64,000 bases of DNA from NCBI GenBank assembly GCA_016209605.1, contig JACQVS010000146.1:1-64000 (forward strand), written 5' to 3'. Positions 43,450 to 50,935 of this stretch are shown here, one piece after another. Source of the stretch: Planctomycetota bacterium (GTDB lineage Bacteria > Planctomycetota > UBA8108 > JACQVS01). The translations under genes and the position numbers were made by a program. Under the pieces are notes generated by a model. That model was not told the DNA's origin. It saw only the letters and a program-made list of their open reading frames with translations, and ran no database searches. Position 1 is the stretch's first letter. Each line of letters starts with the position of its first letter.

Positions 43450-46400
43450 TCACGGAGCCTGGAAGTTGCCGATGTCGAGAATGTAAAACGCCTCATCGCC
43501 CCCGCCGGCGCCTCGGTTGAGGAGACTCACGGAAAGCACATGGATCTCGCCCTCCCCGATGCTCTCCTCAAAGCCATTGGTGTCCTCCAGGTCGTCGGTG
43601 TCGCAGCCGGTTCCCTCATAGAGCCTGGCATCCGCCTCGACATTGACGGTGACATTGTCATCCAGCAGCGTCACATGGAAATCGATCTCGAAGGCGACCT
43701 CGCCGCCGACGCACTTCCGTGGAACGCTGATATCGGCCTCCCGCTCGAGAGGGCTCACCTGCGCCTCCACGTTGAAATTGCGCTCGCCGACCTCGTTGCT
43801 GACGATATCCTCGTCGTCGGTGAGCGTCCCTTGGCCCAGAATGGTCACCAGCCTGCGATTCCTCGCGGGAGGGCCGAGGCGCAGCTCCGCGGAGGCCGCC
43901 TGCCGGGCCCGGACCTCCACCAGCCCGCAGTCTGCTTCCGGCTCCGCCGGGCCGGCGACCGCGCAGTTCTCATAGAGCAGCCCTCCGATCAGTTTCGTCG
44001 CCCGCAGCGCATGCATGCCGCTCGGGATGGCGTCGAAGCGGAACTCGCCGGCGGCGTTCGTCCGCGCCGCCGCCACGCCCGGAAGGCTGACCAGCTCCAC
44101 CAGCGCATCCTCGACGAGGCCGCCGGTGTCATCGCGCCGCACGTGTCCCGCGATGCTTCCGGTGCCGGCGCTTGCCGCCACGCGAAAAACCCGCACCCAC
44201 TGGGTCGAGCGGAAGATGAGGTCTTCGGAAGGCGCGCCGTACACCCCGTCCCACCGCAGCATGTCGTCGGGACTCACGGTCCTGCCGATCCCCGGATTTT
44301 CCCAGGCGGTCGAGTCGAGCGCCGCCTGGCCGCAGTCATCGGAAGCCAGGCAGTTGCAGATCTGGTTGGCGAGGTCGTCGGGCGCGTCGGCGAAAAGCGC
44401 TCCGTACCACTCGGCTTCCCCATAGGCGATGTCGTAAACCTGGTTGTACATGTAGTTGGCGGCGGCGCGGCGCTCTTCCTCGGTGTAGCAGTAAAGCCCG
44501 TCCTCCACGCCGCAGTCCACGTCGTCTCCCTCCTCAGGATCGCCCTCGAGCGCCACGCCGCCGACCCCCTGAAACGCCTCCCAGACGAAGGTGGAGCAGC
44601 ACGTCGCGTCCCGGCGGTCCGGGTCGGGGCCGTCGAAGGCGTTGTCAACGGCGATATCGCCGTCGGTGTAAGAGAAGAAGCGGTAATGCGCTCCCTGTCC
44701 GCCGGCGATGGCAAGCGCCTCATCGGCGGCGGCGTGCAAGGTCGCCGTGAGTTCGGCTTCCCTCTCCGGAAGCGGCTTGACGACTTGAGGGAAGACGAGG
44801 TTCTGGTCCTCATCGCAAAGCTGCGGGTGCCACGCGAAGTTGCCGACCCGGTAAGTACGACCGCCGGGGTCGGCGAGAAAACTCCCGCGGAAGGCGTCAT
44901 CGACGGGTTGGGTCACCGCCCCCGGCCACCCGAAGCGGAGCACGTTGGCCGCGATCCCGTCGGTGACCAGGTCTTCGGGATCGTCTTCCGCCGGGTAATC
45001 CTTGTACCGCTCATCGCTCGTGGTCGAGTGAGTGATCTCCACGTTGTGCCGGGTCATGATGCCGACGTGCGCGAAGAGCTGCGGCGGATTCACCCGCTGC
45101 AGCATGGCGCGGATGAGGCCGCAACTGGGCGAGAGGATCAGCTCTCCCTTGCGGGCGTTCGCCGCGAAGCCGCGCAGGAGCTTCCACTCGCTCGTCGCCT
45201 GGCAGGTGAGGCCCTCCCGGAGGGCTTCGCCGGGCGTGCACTCATCGCCCACGCCATCCCCCTGGCCTCCAAACCCTACCGGGATTCTCCCCCGCAACGG
45301 GAGCTCGATCTCCCCTTCTCGCGCCAACCGGTGGAAATCCTCATCGCCGATGCGGTTGGGATCTGCAACCAGCCCGGAGCTGGCCACGGTATTCAAGGCG
45401 CGGAGCATGTCGTAGTCCCGCTCAGGCTCGATGAGGAAAGGATTTTGCCGCGCCGTGAAGTAAAGGCTCGCGGAGGCGGGGAGGCCCGAAGCGGTCTGCC
45501 CGCTCATGTGCACGGCCACGCCGCAGATATCTCCGGGGACGGCGTTTGCAGGAATGACCACCGCCGATTCGATGGTCTCTCCAGGGCCGAGGTAGAGCGA
45601 GAAATCTTGGGCCGCAAATGCCGCCGGCCGCGGGTCCTGGCGCGCGTCGCAGGGCCGCGCCTCGAGCCGCCGGCTGGTAAAGGTGACCGGCTCGTCCTCC
45701 AGGTTGGTCAGCGTGTAATCGCCGATAAGATTCTGTCCGAACGGCTTCAGGTTTTCCTCCCATTCGACCGGCGGCCGGATGAAGCCCCGGCGCTTGTTCC
45801 AGGCGTAGAGGTTGACCAGGGCGACGGTCTTCTGCGCCAGCATCTCCGGCGCGCCGGCGGGCTTCACGGTGACCTTGGCCTGGAAGGTGGTGTACAGCTC
45901 GTCTCGCCGGATGTTGCGGAGATCGTAACGGTGGGAAGCGGCCGGCACCGAGGTCTCTGCAATCTGGCCATCGTCGAATTCCCAGACAAAACGCGCCGCC
46001 CCTTGGACCAGCTCCGAGGCGTTTGAGACCACGAACTCCACCACGCGGGGACGAAACAAATTCGGCTGGACGTGGAGGATCGGAAAGCGATCTTGCCCCC
46101 CGCAGCTGGTCATGTTCACCACGACCTCCCGAGTGTCGAGGTGGCCTTCCCCGGTGCCCGCCACCACGAAAAGCCGGCGCGGGCCCGGCCGGCCCCGGAA
46201 CTGAACCTGCTGGTCGTTACCGGAGACGCCGTTGATGGAAACCTCCACGGGCCTCCCGGGGCCGTCGGGATGGGCCGCGAGGACAGTGACGTGGATGTTT
46301 TCGCCGGGACAAACGCTGCTCTTATCGACCGTGACGCTGCGAATGAGGCCGGAGCCTGGACAATGCGAAAAGGTCGAGCAATCCAAAGCATCCGGCGTCG

Positions 46401-47862
46401 GGTCCATTCCACACGATGCGAAAGGGGGGGCGGGCTCCTTGCTTCCGAGGAAGAGATAGCCGAGAAGGACGATGGGATCGCTGACATCCGCATTGTCGTC
46501 GTCATTCACATCGGCGGCCTTCAAGCAAGAGGGCTTGGTCGCGCTGAGGAAAAGAAAGGTGAGGATTTCAATGGCATCGGTGATGTCGATGCCCCCGTCG
46601 TCGTTGAAGTCGCCGCGGCGGTAAAAAAACAGGTTCGTTTCCTCGACCTTGAAGATGAGCGTCAACTCGTCGTCCACTAGGTACTCTTCGGAGACGAAAG
46701 CCGGCTCCGGAGCGGGAGGACAGAAAGGAGGGCAGGCCGGCCAGGGGCGCGGGATCAGCCGCGCTTTGATCCGGTCCCCGTTTTGAAGCGCCAGGCTCAG
46801 CGAAATTTCACTCACGAAGGCGGGGGACCGGCAGACGCACTCACCGGCGGCAGGGTCCGGATGGCGGCCGCAATTCCCCGGCCCCTTGCCGCCATCGAAA
46901 GCCCAAAGCCCGGCGCAGGCGCCGCCGCAGGCGGGGTAGGAGTCTTGACAGCCCGGGCTGCCGCCCGGGCCGCCGGTCGGATAATAGTAGAGGGCTCGCC
47001 GCAATTTCTCTTGAACGGCCCCGTTGACTTCGACCTCGATCTCCAGGCTGAGGTCCCGGACGACGCTGGGCTGAAGTTGAGGCTCGGCAGCTTCCCCGTG
47101 CCAGACGACCTTGACCGCCTGGAGGCCCGCGGCGTTCTTGACCACCTCCACGGCTTCGATCGCCCGGTTGCCGCGGACGGGAGGCGGCGGGGTCCGGTAG
47201 ACGAGGCGGAGCTGCGGGCGGTCCGCCGTCGCTTCGCGGCTGCGGAAGCCCCATCCCCCCACCGTGGTGTCGCTCGCGCCGCGCAGACTGAAGCCGTGGT
47301 TCGGCCTCATGCCCGCAAGCCACTCCTTGACGATCGGCGTGACCAGCCATTCCTTGTATCCATCCGAGGCTCCGGGGGATGATTTCACCGTCGGGGTGGC
47401 AGCGATGATCGGCTGGTTGTTCCAGGTAGCGGTTTTTTCATCCCAAGCTGCCGCGATCGGCGCGATGACTACCGGCGCCGTGGCCGGATCGCCCGTCGAC
47501 GTCCGGGTGAATTCGTAGAGTCGCAAGACCGCGCTCTCGAGCTCGGCGCCGGTCGGCAAGACGCCGCCGAGGTTGAATCCGATCAGGCTGCGATAGACCT
47601 GCGGCCCGTTCTTGGGATCGATATTGACGCCGACGAAAAGCTGCGGCTGCGCGTTGGCATTGGCGGCCGGATCTGCCGTGCTGACGAACACGTCACGGGC
47701 CGCCGGCAGGTCAACGGTCGTTTGCCCTTGAGAGCGCACCGAAAAAACCAGGACCAGGAGGACCAGCCTGGCCTTCAGGACGAGGAAAGCCTTGCCTGGG
47801 AGTTGAGCCGGCAAACGAGCACCGGCCGGCGCTTTCGCGTTGTTCGAGCCATTCGACACCAT
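43450..47862 (-). CDS. 1470-residue secreted dockerin protein with permuted NlpC/P60-like domain
   Basis: GGAGGTG precedes the ATG at 47862; an upstream in-frame start adds 29 poorly fitting residues. A signal segment lies around 28-46. Residues about 47-220 are a DNRLRE-like domain (ESAVLRLYEFTR, ATWNNQP, VKEWLAGMRPNHGFSLRG). Two dockerin-like repeats lie near 415-490 (DFNDDGGIDITDAIEILTF). Ig/PKD-like sandwiches follow. Residues about 900-1110 resemble the YiiX-type permuted papain fold, with His in FAHVGIM (about 929) and Cys in TCCSTFVWEAF (about 1087). Residues about 1225-1300 are a carboxypeptidase-regulatory-like unit (GSIAGHVRRDDTGGLVEDAL). The protein is exported and may be a surface peptidase or amidase. 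Part of its 3' region is duplicated at 35795-35953. Confidence 0.82.
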   Translation of the reverse strand: MVSNGSNNAKAPAGARLPAQLPGKAFLVLKARLVLLVLVFSVRSQGQTTVDLPAARDVFVSTADPAANANAQPQLFVGVNIDPKNGPQVYRSLIGFNLGGVLPTGAELESAVLRLYEFTRTSTGDPATAPVVIAPIAAAWDEKTATWNNQPIIAATPTVKSSPGASDGYKEWLVTPIVKEWLAGMRPNHGFSLRGASDTTVGGWGFRSREATADRPQLRLVYRTPPPPVRGNRAIEAVEVVKNAAGLQAVKVVWHGEAAEPQLQPSVVRDLSLEIEVEVNGAVQEKLRRALYYYPTGGPGGSPGCQDSYPACGGACAGLWAFDGGKGPGNCGRHPDPAAGECVCRSPAFVSEISLSLALQNGDRIKARLIPRPWPACPPFCPPAPEPAFVSEEYLVDDELTLIFKVEETNLFFYRRGDFNDDGGIDITDAIEILTFLFLSATKPSCLKAADVNDDDNADVSDPIVLLGYLFLGSKEPAPPFASCGMDPTPDALDCSTFSHCPGSGLIRSVTVDKSSVCPGENIHVTVLAAHPDGPGRPVEVSINGVSGNDQQVQFRGRPGPRRLFVVAGTGEGHLDTREVVVNMTSCGGQDRFPILHVQPNLFRPRVVEFVVSNASELVQGAARFVWEFDDGQIAETSVPAASHRYDLRNIRRDELYTTFQAKVTVKPAGAPEMLAQKTVALVNLYAWNKRRGFIRPPVEWEENLKPFGQNLIGDYTLTNLEDEPVTFTSRRLEARPCDARQDPRPAAFAAQDFSLYLGPGETIESAVVIPANAVPGDICGVAVHMSGQTASGLPASASLYFTARQNPFLIEPERDYDMLRALNTVASSGLVADPNRIGDEDFHRLAREGEIELPLRGRIPVGFGGQGDGVGDECTPGEALREGLTCQATSEWKLLRGFAANARKGELILSPSCGLIRAMLQRVNPPQLFAHVGIMTRHNVEITHSTTSDERYKDYPAEDDPEDLVTDGIAANVLRFGWPGAVTQPVDDAFRGSFLADPGGRTYRVGNFAWHPQLCDEDQNLVFPQVVKPLPEREAELTATLHAAADEALAIAGGQGAHYRFFSYTDGDIAVDNAFDGPDPDRRDATCCSTFVWEAFQGVGGVALEGDPEEGDDVDCGVEDGLYCYTEEERRAAANYMYNQVYDIAYGEAEWYGALFADAPDDLANQICNCLASDDCGQAALDSTAWENPGIGRTVSPDDMLRWDGVYGAPSEDLIFRSTQWVRVFRVAASAGTGSIAGHVRRDDTGGLVEDALVELVSLPGVAAARTNAAGEFRFDAIPSGMHALRATKLIGGLLYENCAVAGPAEPEADCGLVEVRARQAASAELRLGPPARNRRLVTILGQGTLTDDEDIVSNEVGERNFNVEAQVSPLEREADISVPRKCVGGEVAFEIDFHVTLLDDNVTVNVEADARLYEGTGCDTDDLEDTNGFEESIGEGEIHVLSVSLLNRGAGGGDEAFYILDIGNFQAP

Positions 47863-48051
47863 CGAGCACCTCCGAAGATATTCCATTTTACCCATCGAGT
47901 TCCATCGATGATAGACCTCCCTGGCGGCGCGATGTACCAGCGTTCCCACAAAACGGATTCCCCTTCCTGGACCGCTTGGGCCTCGGCATCCCGACCTATC
48001 GTCCAGGACGCGGATACGCTAACTACCATATCGTGGTGGTAGCCGCAAAGA

Positions 48052-49559
48052 TCACGGCGCGGTGTTGTAGAGGAGGTAGTGGCCCCACGGCACGGGGATC
48101 TGAGGGCTGCCCGGAGAGACGCTGAAGGCGATCTCATGGCCGTTCGTGTCATCACCGTCCGTGTTCCCGCCGGCGAGGCTGTTGATGACGAGGTCCTTCT
48201 CCTGGTAGAGCATGCGGCGGGTATAGTCATGCAACGGAACCTTGTTATCGGGCCGATAGCCCACCTCGGCCCGTCGGTAGGCGAAGATGCGGCCCCGATT
48301 TGTCGATGCGATGATTTCGGCTGCTCCGTCGGCGTTGTAGTCGTCAATGAGGGCGTCCATGAAGGCCTCGCCGGGCCTGAGGATATCCACCACCTCGAAA
48401 TCCCAGGCCCCCTTACCGTCCGTGGAGACGGTGGGCCCATAGGCGCGGCGCTGATAGGAGACCAGGATGCCCCGATCTCCCGCGCGAACGGCGAGCAGAA
48501 GCTCGTTCTTCCCATCGCGCGAAGGGCCACCGATGGTTAGCCGGCCGCTGGGATGCCCGAAAACGGTCTTGGCTGGGGTGGGTGTCAAGCGATCGAAGGG
48601 GTCCAAGGGCGGGCCCGAGTCGGACCTGAGAGTCTCCACCGGGAACACGGCCTCGGGGGAGCGACCGCCCAGAGCGCTCCGGACGAGGATCGCGCCCTTA
48701 TCCCCGAGCGCGGCGACTTCCGCCTTGCCGTCGCCCGTCAGGTCGCCGAGGGCGCAGGAGGATATGTCCGTCTGGAGCCCCACGTCCGCGCTGTTCCAGG
48801 ACCCTTGTCCGCCAGGGGCCTCCGCGCCCGCGTTCCGGCCGAGAAGCAGGACGCTCCGGCTGCCAAGGGCGACAACGGCCCGCTCGTCGGAGGTTATCAG
48901 GTTCGCGGCATTGGAATAGCCGACGGAGCCCACCACTGCCGGTTCCAAGATCCAGGTTTCCAGCGTCCACGCGGGCGACATCCAGGGCCGCGTGTTCGTC
49001 CAGGCGTCCACGAAGTCGCCCCGCGTCGGAAAGGGCTTCGCCGGATCTCGGAAATAGACGGCAAGTGGTCCGGCCTGGGCGCGGTAAAAGCTGCGCGTCC
49101 ACCACTCGGAGCGCTTGAGGGCCTCGAGCCGCTTCGGGAGCGATCCGGGCCACTCTCCGCCCTCTTCGCCATAGGGGCGGTCGACCGGGATGCTGTAGAG
49201 GGCGAGCGCCTCGTCGATGCGGTCTCCATTGAAGTCCCCCCCGACGACCCAGAGGGCGCCGAATCCCCCGATGGAGGGGAAAAGATCACCTCCGGCTGGG
49301 TCGCTGCCACCGCGCGGCCGATCCTCTGGATGCCGAAGACCTGGAGGATGCATGAGGGGGCGTCGCCGCCCTTGCTCGCGGTGATGATCTCCATCCTCCC
49401 GTCCCCGTTCACGTCGGCCATCGCGCCCCCGTTCGTCTCCGTGCCGCGGTTTTGGTAGAGGAGGAGGGAGGAGGGCATCCCTCCCCAGGCGCTCGACGCG
49501 GGCCAGGCGAGGGCGAGCGTGAAAAACCAAACCAGCGATAGAAAGGTCGAAAGGCACAT
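48052..49559 (-). pseudogene. Secreted FG-GAP-repeat protein with a single frameshift
   Basis: The ATG at 49559 opens a signal peptide (FLSLVWFFTLALAWPASS) and a first repeat (MADVNGDGRMEIITA). At a C5 run (49265-49269) this frame loses sense. A neighbouring frame takes over with GFGALWVVGGDFNGDRIDEA and continues through CALGDLTGDGKAEVAALG, LIDDYNADGAAEIIAS and GGNTDGDDTNGHEIAF to the stop at 48052. One extra G in the run would restore a protein of about 500 residues. Because the break lies in a homopolymer, a sequencing error is as likely as a true mutation. The 5' end shares a 58-nt block with the gene at 25439. Confidence 0.75.
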
Positions 49560-49576
49560 GTCGCGATTATTGGTAA
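49519..49576 (-). repeat. Shared 58-nt leader/signal-peptide block, copy 2
   Basis: It matches 25399-25456 at 50 of 58 positions. It covers AATAAT six bases before the ATG, the start codon, and the codons for STFLSL. No Shine-Dalgarno is present in either copy, so both genes may be read from leaderless messages. Confidence 0.7.
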
Positions 49577-49600
49577 GAAAATGTTCGCATCCAATCTGTA

Positions 49601-49643
49601 CTTTTGCATATTTTTAACCGTCTGCGGGCAAAATATGCAAAAG
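49601..49643 (-). terminator. AT-rich perfect inverted repeat between two - strand genes
   Basis: CTTTTGCATATTTT (49601-49614) and its exact complement (49630-49643) are separated by 15 bases. It lies 14 bp after the stop of the cohesin/dockerin-like gene and 42 bp before the start of the FG-GAP gene. The T-rich arm would follow the loop on the - strand, so it could act as terminator, or as an operator for the FG-GAP gene. Confidence 0.5.
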
Positions 49644-49656
49644 CCAAGCTTAGCTC

Positions 49657-50775
49657 TCAGCCGCACGGCGGGTAGTAGTCGCAGCCGAGGTCTCCCGGCG
49701 AGCCGGGGGGATCGGGGTCGAGACCGCAGTCGGCCGGCGGGATGCCCGGGGCCGGAGGGGCGTCGCCCCCGAGGAACAGATGGGTGAGGAGGAAGATGGC
49801 GTCGGTGATGTCCAGCTCGCCGGTATTGTCGGCGTCGGCGGCTTCCTTGCATGTCACCGTCTGAGCGTCCCCGAGGAAGAGAAAGCTCAGGATGGCGATG
49901 CCATCGCTGATGTCCGCCTGGCCGTCATTATTGGGATCGCCGCGGTGGAACGGGCGCCGCGGCAGGACTTGCAGGTTGAATTCGCCGGAGCCGCAGCGGG
50001 GGCCGCGGCTGCAGGAGTCGCAGGCTTGCGCGATGAAAGGATAAGCTCCGGTGCTGCCTGGGACCGGCGTTCCCGAGATGGCGCCGGTGGAGGGATCGAG
50101 CGCCAGGCCCGGGGGAAGGCCTTGAGGGCCGAAGATGGACCACTGATAAGGCGGCGTTCCCCCCGTCGCCGCCAGCGACGCCGAGTAAGGCGCCCCCTCC
50201 ACGGCTTTGGGCAGACTGGCGGCCGCGATTTGAATGTCGCTTTCGCAGACGCAGACCTCGCCGTTCTGCGTCTCCGCGAGGTAAGTGACTTTGCCATCGT
50301 CCGTGACCGCGTTCTTCTGGACATCGTTGGTGGGAGTGGCGCGCAATCCGGGGACGAACTCGACGGCGGCGCAGTTCTTGGGGTCGTTCCCGACCGGAGG
50401 CGCCGGCGTCAGCTCGAAGACCAGGACCTCGCGCTCGCCGCTCGCAATCAGGGCGTCGGGATCCGAGGAGCTGGTGATCCAGGCGAGCAGCACGCCGCCA
50501 GGCAGCGGATCGCCGTTGACATCGAAGGGCTGGAGGTTCGGAAAAATCTGCGGGCTGGGAAACTGCTGGAGCGCCTGGCCGGGAAGGACGCTCTTGACCG
50601 TGAACACCTCCGGATCGAGGCGCAAGGCCATGGAGCCGGCACGCATGCCCACCGCGCTGTTGATCCAGATGGAAACCGAGTGGGAGTCCGGCCCCGGCCC
50701 GGTGAAGAAGGTGACGGTGGACTGGGCGAAGGCAGTAGACCCCAAAAACATCAGCGCGAACGGAAGGATCACCAT
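49657..50775 (-). CDS. Secreted cohesin-like plus Ig plus dockerin-like protein
   Basis: The protein has 372 residues from the ATG at 50775 (signal VILPFALMFLGSTAFAQ); an in-frame ATG at 50856 would add 27 residues and place a perfect hairpin inside the gene. Residues about 18-165 resemble a cohesin-type sandwich (VGMRAGSMALRLDPEVFTVK, SVLPGQAL, VLVFELTP). Residues about 180-270 are a putative Ig domain (LPKAVEGAPYSASLAATGG, GLPPGLALDPSTGAISG). Residues about 280-365 are two dockerin-like repeats (DPNNDGQADISDGIAILSF, DADNTGELDITDAIFLLTH). Having cohesin-like and dockerin-like parts in one chain suggests self-association or chain assembly at the cell surface; this is inference. Confidence 0.83.
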   Translation of the reverse strand: MVILPFALMFLGSTAFAQSTVTFFTGPGPDSHSVSIWINSAVGMRAGSMALRLDPEVFTVKSVLPGQALQQFPSPQIFPNLQPFDVNGDPLPGGVLLAWITSSSDPDALIASGEREVLVFELTPAPPVGNDPKNCAAVEFVPGLRATPTNDVQKNAVTDDGKVTYLAETQNGEVCVCESDIQIAAASLPKAVEGAPYSASLAATGGTPPYQWSIFGPQGLPPGLALDPSTGAISGTPVPGSTGAYPFIAQACDSCSRGPRCGSGEFNLQVLPRRPFHRGDPNNDGQADISDGIAILSFLFLGDAQTVTCKEAADADNTGELDITDAIFLLTHLFLGGDAPPAPGIPPADCGLDPDPPGSPGDLGCDYYPPCG

Positions 50776-50803
50776 AATGCGGGCTCCGCCCGCAACCGAG
50801 CTA

Positions 50804-50840
50804 TCCGCAACTTCTCCGCAATCTGCGGAGAAGTTGCGGA
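50804..50840 (-). promoter_or_regulatory. Perfect 17-bp hairpin just upstream of the cohesin/dockerin-like gene
   Basis: TCCGCAACTTCTCCGCA (50804-50820), loop ATC, and its exact complement (50824-50840) form a stable stem 29 bp upstream of the ATG at 50775. There is no T tract, so it is not a standard terminator. It could block or set translation, or be a protein-binding palindrome. If the upstream ATG at 50856 is used, it is inside the coding region. Confidence 0.6.
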
Positions 50841-50935
50841 GGAAGAATCTATTCATGGTCCGGTTGCCTCGTTTAATTGGAGACCACTATACCACAGCGG
50901 CCCCCCTCGTGCGAGCCCATCCTGGAAATCTACTG

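Noticed and set aside
43540-46026. 828-codon + strand frame
   Set aside because: Antisense of the large dockerin protein; no family match and atypical composition.
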